Source of the DNA: an uncultured cyanobacterium
GTDB taxonomy: Bacteria; Cyanobacteriota; Cyanobacteriia; Cyanobacteriales; Geitlerinemataceae
Reading direction: 5' to 3'
DNA: 40,156 nucleotides
Assembly: GCA_937899645.1 (NCBI GenBank)
Contig: CALCCD010000009.1
Span: forward strand, 1 to 40,156
The notes under the pieces: generated by a model
Told to the model about the DNA's origin: nothing
What the model saw: only the letters and a program-made list of their open reading frames with translations
The model's database searches: none
Program-made: the position numbers and the translations under genes
Part shown: piece by piece, positions 26,514 to 36,023 of the stretch
How positions within the stretch are numbered: position 1 is the first letter of the stretch
Layout of the letters: every line of letters begins with the position of its first letter

Positions 26514-27050
26514 ATGACTTCTTGGTTCTCCTCCGCGCTGATCCCGACCTCGCTGATGGCGATCGGGCTGGCGTTTTTTATCCGCGCTTCGGCGAAAGAG
26601 CGCACGGAAGAGCTGGAGCTGGAGTGTCACCGCAGCGCCAGCGAAGTCGATCGCCTTGCCAAAGCGCACCTGACCGGACGCACCTACCGCATCGCAAAAA
26701 CCGAAGACGGCACGACGCTATTTGAGGGTCAGGTCAGACCGAGCGTATTTCTAGCAATTTTCCTCAGCGTTCTGGCCGCTGTCGGGTTCGCCTGCGTCAG
26801 CCTGATCGTCGGGACAGTGGTTCCCAGTCTGGCCGACTCGGCGATCGGCGTAACGGCGCTCTCGCCGCTGGCGGGCGCGTACTACTGGGCGAAAGCGGCT
26901 AAAAGCGAGCGCGTGGCGATCTCAGTGCGCGAACCAGAGGCCGCGAGCGAGTCGGCGACGGGCGCGCCTGGTAGTCTGCTGACGGCGATCGGACACCGGG
27001 ACGAGCTGCTGGTCTTGCGTCAGATGCTGAAGTCCGAGGGGGCGATCTAG
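26514..27050 (+). CDS. Cofactor assembly of complex C subunit B (CCB2/CCB4-like)
   Basis: A 178-residue membrane protein resembling the cyanobacterial CCB2/CCB4 (DUF2930) family, which helps attach the covalent haem c of cytochrome b6 in the b6f complex. The family-like opening has a membrane helix (about 8-24) ending FFIRASAKERTE. The segment FEGQVRPSVFLAIFLSVLAAVGF (about 70-92) leads into the second helix (77-102), and a third (about 108-125) ends in LSPLAGAYYWAKA. The C-terminus is soluble, with a HRDELLVLRQML motif. I assign it from these recalled patterns; the neighbouring CCB1-type family is an alternative. It is followed by the DUF3119 gene after 100 bp in the same direction. Confidence 0.75.
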   Translation: MTSWFSSALIPTSLMAIGLAFFIRASAKERTEELELECHRSASEVDRLAKAHLTGRTYRIAKTEDGTTLFEGQVRPSVFLAIFLSVLAAVGFACVSLIVGTVVPSLADSAIGVTALSPLAGAYYWAKAAKSERVAISVREPEAASESATGAPGSLLTAIGHRDELLVLRQMLKSEGAI

Positions 27051-27150
27051 AGGCGCGACGCACGGGCGCAGTCGGGAAAACGCTGGAAAACGCTAGAGTG
27101 AAGCAGAGGTCAATGCACCTCGCCAGTCCGCGCACGCTACCCGACTCGCG

Positions 27151-27594
27151 ATGACTCAATCCGTTCCGCCCCGCCAACCGTCCGAAGATATCGCCTCGCA
27201 AGAGACCGTTCGTCTGGCCCCGAGCTACGCGATCCCGATCGTCATCGTGCTGGTCGCGATTCCGCTGGTGTTGCTCTCGCCCTGGCTGGCTGGGGCGATC
27301 GGGCTATTTGGAATTTTCTTGCTGGTGCAAACGACAGCGATTCGGCTCGAGTTCACCGCGACGGGGCTCGATGTTTTGCGCAACGACGAGCGGTTTCGCC
27401 AGTTTCCCTACCGCGACTGGCTGAACTGGGAGATCTTCTGGTCGCCCGTACCGATTTTGTTTTACTTCCGCGAAGTCAACAGCATTCACTTTATTCCCGT
27501 GCTGTTCGATGCGACGGCGCTACGCGACTGCCTAGAGCGCCGCGTCCCGCTCGAAAGCTTGCCGAATTCTGCGATCGATCCGCCGCAGTCGTAG
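27151..27594 (+). CDS. DUF3119 family membrane protein
   Basis: A 147-residue protein of a family found in cyanobacteria and plastid-bearing organisms, with no firmly established function known to me. Two membrane helices lie close together at about 26-62. The conserved core follows: IRLEFTATGLDVLRNDERFRQFPY and then the motif with IFWSPVPILFYFREVNSIHFIPVLFD (about 94-120). This core is the reason for the call. It sits directly upstream of the DUF3086 gene, a pairing often seen in cyanobacterial genomes (recalled, not checked). No ribosome site is obvious at ATG 27151. Confidence 0.85.
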   Translation: MTQSVPPRQPSEDIASQETVRLAPSYAIPIVIVLVAIPLVLLSPWLAGAIGLFGIFLLVQTTAIRLEFTATGLDVLRNDERFRQFPYRDWLNWEIFWSPVPILFYFREVNSIHFIPVLFDATALRDCLERRVPLESLPNSAIDPPQS

Positions 27595-27691
27595 CTTCGC
27601 GGTGTCGATCGCCCTATTCCCACCCGCGCGGCCTGTTCGATTCGCAGCGTCGTGCTTTACCGTTAGTTAGTCGGCTCGATTTCGATAGTTC

Positions 27692-29401
27692 ATGTCTAAC
27701 AGCCAACCTCCCAACGATCCCAACCTCGATCGCGACCTCTGGGGCGACGAAGAACCCTACGAGCGCCCGCAGATCGACCTGAAGCGCAAGCAGGGTGACG
27801 ATCTCGAGACGAGTAACTGGGACGATGCCGACGATTACGGTCGCGAGTACGACGAAGTTCCCGGCTATGGTGCGGGTGCACCGAGCCGCCCGGCCAGCCC
27901 CGACCCCGAACCGGAGACGTTGCCACCGTCCGATCGAGAAGAACCGCCGTACTCTAGCGCAATGTCCGAGCCGCAATACCCCAGCGCAGCGTCCGAACCC
28001 AGCGTGAATTTCGGCGATCCGGAATTATTTGAAGAAGAGCCATTCGAGTCGAACGGCGAACCTGTTGTCGAACCCGCTGAGCCGGTTGCTGAGGATCGCC
28101 TCGCGCCAGAGTCGATGCCTGCGCCAGAGCCCAGCGCCGCCTCCGAGTCCGTCTCCGAGCGCATCCCCGAACCCGCTCCTACCGAGCCCGCCCCTCCAAC
28201 AGTGGCCGAAGATCGCGAAGCCACTGCGCGGGCGGAGCTGCGAGCTGAACCAGCGGTGGAACCCGTTGCCGCGCCCGAACCCGAGCCCGATTTGGAAACT
28301 ACAGCTTCAAGCCCCGACCCGAGCGCCAATCAAAGCGGCGACCCAAGCGCTGAAGTCGCCGCACTGCGGACCGAGGTCGCCGAGCTGCGCGCTCAAAAAT
28401 CCGAGCTACAAAGCGACCTGCGATCGCTCGCCCGAACTTCTTTGCAAGACCTCGAAGCGCGCCGACAGAAGCTGCAGGTCGAAGTCGAGCGCCTCGAGCG
28501 CCGCCAAGCGCGCATCCAAGCAGAGATGCGAACCACCTTCGCCGGGTCGTCCCAGGAGCTGGCCGTACGCGTTCAGGGCTTTAAGGAATACCTAATCGGC
28601 AGCTTGCAGGATCTGAGCGTGGCCGCCGAGCGCCTCCAGCTTGCCCCGAAAGCGCCGCCCACCGAGCCGCCCGCCGCCTCTTCCGCACCGCCGCGCAGCC
28701 GCCCCCGACGCGATCGCACCGAACCTGCCCGCACTTCCCAGGACTTTACGGCGGTGTCGCGACGCGGCGGAATGGAGCGATCGGACGGGCGATCTGCCTC
28801 CGCCAACCGTCCACCCGCCCGCGACAACAGCAGCCCTAGCGTTCCGAAGCAGGGCTTCCAAGACCGCACCGACTTTATTCGCGCCGAGCTAGACCGCTAC
28901 CGCGATCGCCCGGACTACTACGGCCCGTCGTGGCAGCTACGCCGCACTTTCCAGCCCGTCCAGGCCGAGCGCGTTTCCGACTGGTTCTTCAGTCAGGGCG
29001 GTCGCGGCGTGGTGCGATCGATGGGAAGCCGCCTGCAAAACATTTTGGTGGCCTCGACGGCGATTTCGATACTGCGCGCGATTCACGACAAGCGCGTGCG
29101 GACGCTGGTGTTGGCGAATACGCCGGAGCGCTTGGGCGAGTGGCGGCGCGGCCTGCAAGACTGCCTCGGCATTACGCGCGACGACTTCGGCCCCGATCGC
29201 GGCATTACGCTGTTTGAAGATCCGATGCTGATGGCGCAAAAGGCCGAGCGCTTGATTAAGGCGGGCTGGCTGCCGCTCATCGTGATGGACGAGTCCGAGG
29301 CGCAGCTTAACTTGTCGCTGCTGCAATTCCCGATGTGGCTGGCGTTTGCGTCCGACCCGACGCGATCGCAGAGCTACGATCGAGATTGGCTAGTTCGTTG
29401 A
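27692..29401 (+). CDS. DUF3086 domain-containing protein
   Basis: A 569-residue protein. The N-terminal 210 or so residues are disordered in appearance, rich in Pro, Glu, Ser and Asp. A coiled coil follows (about 222-275, EVAALRTEVAELRAQKSELQSDL to LERRQARIQAEM). The DUF3086 part then starts with TTFAGSSQELAVRVQGFKEYL. The conserved C-terminal domain (about 390-569) includes DYYGPSWQLRRTFQPVQAERV, RGVVRSMGSRLQNILVA, TLVLANTPERLGEWRRGLQDCLG and QLNLSLLQFPMWLAFASDP. No catalytic motif is evident; the function is unknown. A second basic, Pro-rich linker at about 315-385 separates coiled coil and domain. It follows the DUF3119 gene by 97 bp in the same direction. Confidence 0.88.
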   Translation: MSNSQPPNDPNLDRDLWGDEEPYERPQIDLKRKQGDDLETSNWDDADDYGREYDEVPGYGAGAPSRPASPDPEPETLPPSDREEPPYSSAMSEPQYPSAASEPSVNFGDPELFEEEPFESNGEPVVEPAEPVAEDRLAPESMPAPEPSAASESVSERIPEPAPTEPAPPTVAEDREATARAELRAEPAVEPVAAPEPEPDLETTASSPDPSANQSGDPSAEVAALRTEVAELRAQKSELQSDLRSLARTSLQDLEARRQKLQVEVERLERRQARIQAEMRTTFAGSSQELAVRVQGFKEYLIGSLQDLSVAAERLQLAPKAPPTEPPAASSAPPRSRPRRDRTEPARTSQDFTAVSRRGGMERSDGRSASANRPPARDNSSPSVPKQGFQDRTDFIRAELDRYRDRPDYYGPSWQLRRTFQPVQAERVSDWFFSQGGRGVVRSMGSRLQNILVASTAISILRAIHDKRVRTLVLANTPERLGEWRRGLQDCLGITRDDFGPDRGITLFEDPMLMAQKAERLIKAGWLPLIVMDESEAQLNLSLLQFPMWLAFASDPTRSQSYDRDWLVR

Positions 29402-29535
29402 AGAGCGTTTTGAAAATCCGCTAGATCCTTCGACTGACGAAGGTTACGGCGTTTTTCAAGATCGCTCGGGCCGATGCGTCGTGAGACTCCGAGGAGACTT
29501 CTCAAACGCTTTCTCAGAGCCTGGTGGTTCAATTT

Positions 29536-29952
29536 TTACTCTACGCGGGTGCTTTTCTGCTCGCTGCTGTCGTCGGGCGGTAGGGGGGTCACGTCCACCA
29601 CGGAATCAACGATATCCACATCGATCGTCCCCGGCTCGGCGTAGCGCTCGAACTTGCCCTTGGCGACCGTGAGTTGTTCGCCGCAGCTCGGGCACTGGAG
29701 CCCCATGCGATCGACCCCCGTCAGCTCAAAGCTGCAAGACGGGCAGCTGCCGACGACCAGATTTTTCTTCACCCACCACTGCGTCAGCGCCAGCGCGACA
29801 ACCGGCAGCAGTGCCAGCACGGCGATCGATGCAAGTAGCAACTTAGTCAGCCAACCCAGCCCGATCGCGCCGAGCGCCCAGGCCAGCACGATAAAAAACA
29901 GAATCGAGTTAAGGCTGGGGAGCTGGATCTGCTTGAAGCGGTTGGGGTTCAT
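29536..29952 (-). CDS. Membrane-anchored zinc-ribbon protein
   Basis: A 138-residue protein with two adjacent membrane helices (about 15-33 and 36-57), followed by a treble-type zinc ribbon with CPSC at 70-73 and CPSC at 87-90. The tail is acidic and contains TIDVDIVDSVVDVTPLP. The ribbon should face the cytoplasm or another protein partner; the role is unknown to me. The frame is open to 30081, but the ATG at 29952 (MNPNRFKQ) is preferred: it removes an unlike N-terminal stretch and has GAGAGA a few bases upstream. It is divergent from the SufA-type gene and convergent with the DUF3086 gene. Confidence 0.75.
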   Translation of the reverse strand: MNPNRFKQIQLPSLNSILFFIVLAWALGAIGLGWLTKLLLASIAVLALLPVVALALTQWWVKKNLVVGSCPSCSFELTGVDRMGLQCPSCGEQLTVAKGKFERYAEPGTIDVDIVDSVVDVTPLPPDDSSEQKSTRVE

Positions 29953-30190
29953 CGTATTGCTGTCTCTCTGCTGCGTCTGATCTAGGTGTTTTCCCTCAAT
30001 GGCCTTCCCGAAAAAGCCGAGTGTATAGCCCGTATGGAGTCTCCAGACCCGTTCGAGATTTGGGGAAAGCTGCGAAGTCAAGTTTCGCTCTCACCATTCT
30101 AGAAGCCAGCTTTCGGCAAGCTGAAGGCGGGATATTGCGAATCGACAGGCGATCGGCGCGAACCGCAGACCGCGAGCAGAAGCGCTAGGC

Positions 30191-30196
30191 TAAAAT
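30191..30196 (+). promoter_or_regulatory. Candidate -10 box for the SufA-type gene
   Basis: TAAAAT stands 90 bp before the start codon in the 333-bp divergent spacer, within GGCTAAAATGACA. There is no good -35 at 17 bp, so support is limited. Confidence 0.3.
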
Positions 30197-30285
30197 GACA
30201 TCTAGGGCAACACGCTCGGACACAAACGCTGCGCCTTGCGCTCTAGCCCTCACGAACGGCCCGATCGACATCGTTTTCAAACGTC

Positions 30286-30678
30286 ATGACGCAAACAGAT
30301 ACGCAAGCATCGTCTTCCGCAGGCGCTGAGGCCAAAGCCGCTCCCCAGCGCGGCATTCAGATGACCCATACGGCGCTCGCTCAGGTCAAGGCCCTCCGCG
30401 AACAGCAGGGCAAAGATTTGTGCCTGCGCGTCGGTGTCCGTCAGGGCGGCTGCTCGGGGATGTCTTACACGATGGACTTTGAAGATCCGAGCAACATTCG
30501 CGAAACTGACGAAGTGTTCGACTATGAAGGGTTTCAAGTCGTCTGCGATCCGAAGAGCATGCTCTACCTCTACGGCCTCGTGCTCGACTACAACACGGCG
30601 CTAATCGGCGGTGGTTTCACGTTCACCAACCCCAACGCCACCCAAACCTGCGGCTGCGGCAGCTCCTTCTCGGCCTAA
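30286..30678 (+). CDS. sufA: A-type iron-sulfur carrier, SufA/IscA/HesB family
   Basis: A 130-residue A-type carrier that accepts Fe-S clusters (or iron) from the SUF machinery and passes them to target proteins. The three conserved cysteines are present: Cys56 in QGGCSGMSY, and Cys122 and Cys124 in TCGCGSSF at the C-terminus. The first 22 residues are an Ala/Ser/Thr-rich extension absent from shorter members. The central [19 protein letters not shown] and [11 protein letters not shown] segments are typical. SufA is preferred over IscA from general resemblance to the cyanobacterial SufA type; the distinction is not proven. A TPR gene follows 126 bp downstream in the same direction. Confidence 0.88.
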   Translation: MTQTDTQASSSAGAEAKAAPQRGIQMTHTALAQVKALREQQGKDLCLRVGVRQGGCSGMSYTMDFEDPSNIRETDEVFDYEGFQVVCDPKSMLYLYGLVLDYNTALIGGGFTFTNPNATQTCGCGSSFSA

Positions 30679-30804
30679 GAGCGATTCGAGCCGGTCGGTC
30701 ACCCTGCCGAATGGTGCGGACGAGCGACGTGTTATCCTTTCAGCCGAATTAGGGTGCGTGTCGCGATCGCGCCCGCCCCTCCGGCAACCCGCTCAGCACC
30801 GACC

Positions 30805-31221
30805 ATGACGACTACCGAAGAACAGTTCGAGAAGGCCATCGCCCGCTATCAATCTGGAGAAGCGGCAAGCGAGCTGATTCCCGTATTTGAGGGTATTTGC
30901 GAGCGTGCGGCAAAAAATAGCGCTGCCTGGACGTGCCTGTCATGGCTCTACTTGCTCGAAGGCAAAGCCAACGCAGCGCAGAAAGCAGCCTCGAAAGCGA
31001 TCAAGTTACAACCGGGCGATCCGCAAACCTGCGTCAACCTGTCGATCGCCATGCTCGAGACGGGCAAGGCAGGCGTTCGCAAGTATATCGAGCGCGCCCA
31101 ACAAGTGCTCGGCATGTCCGAAGAGCTGCGCGAGGAACTCGAGCAAAACTTCCAAGACGGCCTGAAGCGCCGCCCCGATTGGCCAGAGCTCCAGCGTGTC
31201 CGTTCCTGGCTGTCGCAGTAA
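30805..31221 (+). CDS. Small TPR-repeat protein
   Basis: A 138-residue soluble helical protein with tetratricopeptide-type repeats. Clear repeat signatures are NSAAWTCLSWLYLLEGKANAA and the following KAIKLQPGDPQTCVNLSIAML. The rest (IERAQQVLGMSEELREEL and WPELQRVRSWLSQ) is conserved helical sequence of the kind found in cyanobacterial TPR proteins. Such proteins act as protein-interaction scaffolds; no partner can be named. ATG 30805 (MTTTEEQFEKAI) is preferred over upstream starts in the same frame. It lies between the SufA-type gene and a YiiX-like hydrolase gene, 61 bp before the latter. Confidence 0.75.
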   Translation: MTTTEEQFEKAIARYQSGEAASELIPVFEGICERAAKNSAAWTCLSWLYLLEGKANAAQKAASKAIKLQPGDPQTCVNLSIAMLETGKAGVRKYIERAQQVLGMSEELREELEQNFQDGLKRRPDWPELQRVRSWLSQ

Positions 31222-31282
31222 GCCGCATCATCTGCCGCACAGTCCGTCGAACGTCCCAGGAAACCCACGGAGAAATCTACCT

Positions 31283-31954
31283 ATGGTCAGCGCGAACATC
31301 GGCGAGGGAGTGGGCCAGTACTTCCGCAAGCAGAGCCTGTTGACCACCTACGAGCAGTACCGATCGCAGATCAAAACCGGCGACGTGATTGCCTTCTCGG
31401 GCAATGCGGGCTTCTCGCACTTTATTCGCTGGGCGACGGGCTCGATTTACTCCCACGTGGGCATCGTTCTGAATACCGATCTGGGCACGGGCGGTGATGA
31501 TAGCGTCCTGGTGATCGAGTCGCGTACTGACACTAAGGGGAGAGATGCTGCGGGCGCGCAGCTTGTCAAAGGCGTGCAGCTCCACTGGCTCTCGAAGCGC
31601 ATTCTCGGTTTCGACGGTGCGGTTTGGCTGTTTCCGCTCCAGCGAGCCCTCGACGCCGAAAAGCAGGCGCGGATGCAGTCCTGGCTGCGCCAAACTAACA
31701 ATCAGGTCATCGCCTACGACGCGATACAGACTCTAGGCGCGGGGCTCGATATGTTCGATCGCGTCGGCTTGACCTTTAACGACGAAAATCTCTCGACCCT
31801 ATTTTGCTCCGAGCTGGTCGCCAAGGCGCTCCAGATCGCCGGACTTCTGGACGATAACCTCAACCCTTCCGAGTTCACGCCCAGCGACGTGGTCAACCTG
31901 CCGCTCTACGGCCAGCCGCTCCAATTTAAATCCGATTCCGATCCGCTCGGTTAG
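31283..31954 (+). CDS. YiiX/YebB-like NlpC/P60 cysteine hydrolase
   Basis: A 223-residue protein with the permuted papain-like fold of the YiiX/NlpC-P60 clan. The catalytic order expected for permuted members is seen: His58 in YSHVGIV, Glu79 in VLVIES, and Cys175 in LFCSELVAKAL. The FTPSDVVNLP segment at about 199-207 is also a common feature. GDVIAFSG at 33-40 is the typical opening strand. There is no signal peptide, so it is probably cytoplasmic and may act on lipid or peptide amide bonds rather than peptidoglycan. GGAG at 31269-31272 supports ATG 31283. It is followed by secA after a 343-bp spacer. Confidence 0.82.
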   Translation: MVSANIGEGVGQYFRKQSLLTTYEQYRSQIKTGDVIAFSGNAGFSHFIRWATGSIYSHVGIVLNTDLGTGGDDSVLVIESRTDTKGRDAAGAQLVKGVQLHWLSKRILGFDGAVWLFPLQRALDAEKQARMQSWLRQTNNQVIAYDAIQTLGAGLDMFDRVGLTFNDENLSTLFCSELVAKALQIAGLLDDNLNPSEFTPSDVVNLPLYGQPLQFKSDSDPLG

Positions 31955-32297
31955 AGTTGCAGTGTCCCGGCATCTCGGCGACCGCACCAGAACGATGCGC
32001 GCTTCGCGCAAGAGCGGACGACCGGCGTTGGCGTTCGGTCGCTGGCGATCGGGCGTCGTCGGGGTGAGTGATACGATACTGAGTACATAAAACAACACAA
32101 TTTCTCAGCAAGCAGAGGGTTTTGGCCTGCGTGCGCTGCTGCAATCGCGCTAGTTTTTTCGAGCCAGTGACGAGCGGCGTCCTCGACTGTGCGGCGTTTT
32201 TCGCCCGACTGCCGACGCCGTTCCCGCTGTCTCATTTTCGCCACTGTCCGCCCCTATTTGCTTTCACGAGACGATCGCCCGCGATCGCTAACCGACG
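31955..32297. other. Intergenic region upstream of secA
   Basis: A 343-bp spacer. It holds two compact inverted repeats: TGCGCG/CGCGCA at 31996-32010 and CGACCG/CGGTCG at 32019-32041. An AT-richer part with GATACGATACTGAG at about 32070-32085 may contain the secA promoter. No gene is credible. Confidence 0.45.
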
Positions 32298-35117
32298 ATG
32301 TTCAAAGCTCTCTTCGGCGATCCGAACGATCGCAAACTCAAGAAATTCCAGCCGTATATCACCGAGGTCAAGCTCTATGAAGAAGATCTCCAAGACCTCT
32401 CCGACGACGACCTGGCGGCGAAAACCACTGAGTTTCGCGAAAAGCTGACCCAAGCTGAATCGCGCGAAGAAGAAGACGAAATCCTCGATGAAATCTTGCC
32501 GGAAGCCTTCGCCGTGGTGCGCGAGACCTCCCGCCGCGTTCTGGGTATGCGCCACTTTGACGTGCAGATTATCGGCGGCACGATTCTCCACACTGGCGAG
32601 ATCGCCGAGATGAAAACTGGGGAAGGTAAAACCCTGGTGGCGACGCTGCCCTGCTATCTCAATGCTTTAGCCGGTCGCGGCGTTCACGTGGTCACGGTCA
32701 ACGACTACCTGGCGCGGCGCGACGCCGAGCTAATGGGTCAAATTCACCGCTTCCTCGGCCTGACCGTCGGCCTGATTCAGCAGGGGATGAGCCCCGCCGA
32801 GCGCCGCAAAAACTACAACTGCGATATCACTTACTGCACCAACTCGGAGCTGGGCTTCGACTACCTGCGCGACAATATGTCCACCTCGATCGAGGATGTG
32901 GTGCAGCGCCCGTTTAACTACTGCATCATCGATGAAGTGGATTCGGTGCTGGTCGATGAAGCGCGTACGCCATTGATTATCTCGGGTCAGGTCGATCGCC
33001 CCGGCGAGAAATACCTCAAGGCCGCCGAAGTCGCCGCGAAGCTGATCTGTGGGACGGAAGACGAGCCGGAAGACTACGAAGTTGACGAGAAAGCCCGCAA
33101 CGTCCTGCTAACCGACGAAGGCTTTGCGCGCGCGGAAGAGCTGCTGGGCGTTACCGACCTCTACGATCCGGAAGATCCCTGGGCGCACTACGTCTTTAAC
33201 GCCGTTAAGGCCAAAGAGTTATTTATCAAGGACGTAAATTACATCGTCCGCGATGGCGACGTGACGATCGTCGATGAATTTACCGGGCGCGTGATGCCCG
33301 GTCGGCGCTGGAGTGACGGCCTACACCAGGCGATGGAAGCGAAAGAGGACGTCGATATCCAGCCAGAAACCCAGACCCTGGCGTCGATTACCTACCAAAA
33401 CTTCTTCTTGCTCTATCCGAAGCTGGCGGGGATGACCGGTACGGCGAAGACCGAAGAAACCGAGTTCGAGAAGATTTATAACCTGTCCGTGACGATCGTC
33501 CCGACTAACCGTCCGACCCGCCGCCAAGATCTGGCCGACGTGGTCTACAAAACCGAAGAGTCGAAGTGGCGTGCGGTGGCGCAAGAGTGCGCGGATATGC
33601 ACAATGCCGGTCGCCCGGTATTGGTCGGCACCACCAGCGTCGAGAAGTCCGAGCTGCTGTCGCACCTGCTCGGCCAGCTTGAAGTCCCGCACCAGCTCCT
33701 TAACGCCAAACCCGAGAACGTCGAGCGCGAGTCGGAAATCGTCGCTCAGGCCGGTCGTGGCGGCACGGTGACGATCGCGACCAATATGGCCGGTCGCGGT
33801 ACGGACATTATCCTCGGCGGTAACGCGGAGTACATGGCGCGCCTGAAGATTCGCGAGTACCTGATGCCGCGCATCGTTAAGCCCGAAGATGGTGGCCTAG
33901 CGATCGCCGCTTCGCCGAAGGCGAAAAAACAAGCCCAGGGCTTTAACGGTACGGCCACCGCGCAGAAGACCTGGAAAGCCTCGGCGCAGCTATTCCCCAC
34001 CGAGCTGTCGCCGGAAGTCGATCGAGAGCTAAAAGACGTGGTGGATTTTGCGGTCAAGCAGTACGGCGAGCAAAATCTCTCTGAGCTGGAAGCCGAGGAG
34101 CGTCTAGCTGTAGCCTCGGAGAAAGCGCCCACAGAAGAGCCCTTCGTCCAGAAGCTGCGCGATGTCTACAACCGCATCGTCGAGACCTATGAAGCCTTTA
34201 CCGACACCGAGCACAACAAGGTGATCGAGCTGGGCGGCCTGCACGTGATCGGCACCGAGCGCCACGAGTCGCGCCGGGTGGACAACCAACTGCGCGGTCG
34301 TGCCGGTCGTCAGGGCGACCCAGGCTCGACGCGCTTCTTCTTGAGCTTGCAGGACAACCTGCTGCGGATTTTCGGTGGCGATCGCGTTGCTGGACTGATG
34401 AATGCCTTCCGCGTTGAAGAGGATATGCCGATCGAGTCGGGGATGCTGACGCGATCGCTCGAAAACGCCCAGCGCAAGGTCGAAACCTACTACTACGACA
34501 TTCGCAAGCAGGTCTTCGAGTACGACGAGGTGATGAACAACCAGCGCCGCGCCATCTACGCCGAGCGCCGCCGCGTCCTGGAAGGTGAAGACTTGAAAGA
34601 GCAGGTAATCGTCTATGCCGAAAAGACGATGGACGATATCGTCAACGCCTACGTCAACCCCGACCTGCCGTCGGAAGAGTGGGATCTGCAAAAGCTGGTC
34701 GATAAGGTCAAGCAGTTCGTCTATCTGCTCGAGGATATGGAGCCGAAGCAGATCGAAGATATGACGATCGACGAGATCGAGCTGTTTTTGCACGAGCAAG
34801 TCCGCATTGCCTACGATCTAAAGGAAGCCGAGGTGGACGCGATGAAACCCGGCCTGATGCGTCAAGCCGAGCGCTTCTTTATCTTGCAGCGCATCGACAC
34901 GCTCTGGCGCGAGCACTTGCAGTCGATGGATGCCCTGCGTGAGTCGGTCGGCCTGCGGAGTTACGGACAGAAAGACCCGCTGATCGAGTACAAGAGCGAG
35001 GGCTACGAGCTGTTTCTGGAGATGATGATCGATATCCGGCGCGATGTCGTCTACTCGCTGTTCCAGTTCCAGCCCCAAGCGCAGCCGAACGTGCGCGAGC
35101 CGTCGGCGTCGGCTTAA
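32298..35117 (+). CDS. secA: Preprotein translocase ATPase SecA
   Basis: A 939-residue SecA, the cytoplasmic motor that drives unfolded preproteins through SecYEG at plasma and thylakoid membranes. Walker A is TGEGKT (107-112) and Walker B is [17 protein letters not shown] with DEVD at 212-215. The preprotein-binding and second nucleotide fold follow, with [28 protein letters not shown] and [26 protein letters not shown]. The helical scaffold and wing regions follow to about 910. The protein ends [11 protein letters not shown], with no C-terminal zinc-binding cysteine motif, consistent with plant and cyanobacterial SecA. A long insert at about 530-590 separates the helicase motifs. It has its own terminator. 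Confidence 0.98.
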   Translation: MFKALFGDPNDRKLKKFQPYITEVKLYEEDLQDLSDDDLAAKTTEFREKLTQAESREEEDEILDEILPEAFAVVRETSRRVLGMRHFDVQIIGGTILHTGEIAEMKTGEGKTLVATLPCYLNALAGRGVHVVTVNDYLARRDAELMGQIHRFLGLTVGLIQQGMSPAERRKNYNCDITYCTNSELGFDYLRDNMSTSIEDVVQRPFNYCIIDEVDSVLVDEARTPLIISGQVDRPGEKYLKAAEVAAKLICGTEDEPEDYEVDEKARNVLLTDEGFARAEELLGVTDLYDPEDPWAHYVFNAVKAKELFIKDVNYIVRDGDVTIVDEFTGRVMPGRRWSDGLHQAMEAKEDVDIQPETQTLASITYQNFFLLYPKLAGMTGTAKTEETEFEKIYNLSVTIVPTNRPTRRQDLADVVYKTEESKWRAVAQECADMHNAGRPVLVGTTSVEKSELLSHLLGQLEVPHQLLNAKPENVERESEIVAQAGRGGTVTIATNMAGRGTDIILGGNAEYMARLKIREYLMPRIVKPEDGGLAIAASPKAKKQAQGFNGTATAQKTWKASAQLFPTELSPEVDRELKDVVDFAVKQYGEQNLSELEAEERLAVASEKAPTEEPFVQKLRDVYNRIVETYEAFTDTEHNKVIELGGLHVIGTERHESRRVDNQLRGRAGRQGDPGSTRFFLSLQDNLLRIFGGDRVAGLMNAFRVEEDMPIESGMLTRSLENAQRKVETYYYDIRKQVFEYDEVMNNQRRAIYAERRRVLEGEDLKEQVIVYAEKTMDDIVNAYVNPDLPSEEWDLQKLVDKVKQFVYLLEDMEPKQIEDMTIDEIELFLHEQVRIAYDLKEAEVDAMKPGLMRQAERFFILQRIDTLWREHLQSMDALRESVGLRSYGQKDPLIEYKSEGYELFLEMMIDIRRDVVYSLFQFQPQAQPNVREPSASA

Positions 35118-35478
35118 TTCGCGGACGGTCGAAGCGTCGGAATTGCCTCGATCTCCCCGCTCGAAAAAAACAGCGCTAGAAAGTGCAGACTTCCCGCAAC
35201 TGAGCCTCGGGGTCTGCACTTTTTTATTGTCGGGAGAAGTCAGTGCGATCGCGATCGCATTTGTACGGTTGTAGGGTCACCGAGGCGATGGTCTGGCGAT
35301 CGCATCCGAACCTTCGACCTGTCACACGTGGGGTCGCTGACGATCGCGGAGGGGCACGATGGCGATCGCTGCTCGGGCTGGGCGATCGACAGATACTTAA
35401 GTTAATAAAGTTAAAGAAATCCCAAACTTTTCCTTCCCATTCTTCCTCGATCGCGAAATTCCAACTGCCGCCAAGACC
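35118..35478. other. Intergenic region after secA
   Basis: A 361-bp spacer with the secA terminator, a 16-bp perfect palindrome built from two overlapping HIP1 cores (35244-35259), further HIP1-like sites, and an AT-rich GTTAATAAAGTTAAAG block at about 35401-35416 that is a likely promoter region for the next gene. Confidence 0.5.
35181..35226 (+). terminator. Rho-independent terminator after secA
   Basis: A 10-bp perfect stem AAGTGCAGAC (35181-35190) with GTCTGCACTT (35212-35221), followed by a run of T to 35225. It lies 63 bp after the secA stop. Confidence 0.88.
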
Positions 35479-35793
35479 ATGAGCACCTTACGAATCGCCC
35501 TGAACCAGATCGACCCAACCCTAATGGCTGAAGGCAGCCGTGGCCGTCGGGTCGTTCGCCTTCAGAAAGTGCTGCGCCTCGCGGGCTGCTACACGGGCTT
35601 TGTCGATGGTGTCTTTGGCGCGCAGACTCGTCGGGCGATCGAGATTCTTCAGCGTTATTACGGGCAGCCCATCACGGGCATCTTCGACCCCAGCTTGTGG
35701 CACTCCCTGTCGCTCGACGCTTGCTACCCCACCGAGCTAATCGAAGCCTGCCGACGCCACAAGCGCAACGCCCAACAGGCACAGCACGTCTGA
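35479..35793 (+). CDS. Peptidoglycan-binding-domain protein
   Basis: A 104-residue protein. Residues 18-72 form a peptidoglycan-binding (PG_binding_1) repeat: GSRGRRVVRLQKVLRLAG, then GFVDGVFGAQTRRAIEILQRYYG, then ITGIFDPSLWHSL. A short basic tail (RRHKRNAQQAQHV) follows. There is no signal peptide, so it is either cytoplasmic or exported by an unusual route; many cyanobacterial PG_binding_1 proteins are of this small type. ATG 35479 is the only reasonable start. It has no operon partner: the kinase downstream is convergent. Confidence 0.8.
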   Translation: MSTLRIALNQIDPTLMAEGSRGRRVVRLQKVLRLAGCYTGFVDGVFGAQTRRAIEILQRYYGQPITGIFDPSLWHSLSLDACYPTELIEACRRHKRNAQQAQHV

Positions 35794-35945
35794 CAGCTCA
35801 AAAAAAAAGAGCGCTGGGTCTGGCTGCCCGCTGGCGGCTTTAGGAGTGAGTCTAGCGTCGAGCCACGATCCTTAGGGTTTAGGGCCGGGCGTTGCCTGAA
35901 GCTTGCGGCCAAAATTCGCGGTTAACGTCTGATGCGACTGCAACG

Positions 35946-35970
35946 TAAAAACGGCGCACTGCCGTGCGCC
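35946..35970 (-). terminator. Rho-independent terminator of the kinase gene
   Basis: On the minus strand GGCGCAC (35970-35964) pairs with GTGCGCC (35959-35953) across a 4-nt loop and is followed by GTTTTTACG. It lies 54 bp after the kinase stop. Confidence 0.85.
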
Positions 35971-36023
35971 GCTACCAGAAATTTTGAACTCGATCCAGCG
36001 ACCGATCGAAGTTTAGCTGAGGA

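Noticed and set aside
34104-34799. Minus-strand open frame of 231 codons inside secA
   Set aside because: Antisense to conserved SecA domains and rich in repeated Leu/Val/His/Asp as expected for a codon shadow.
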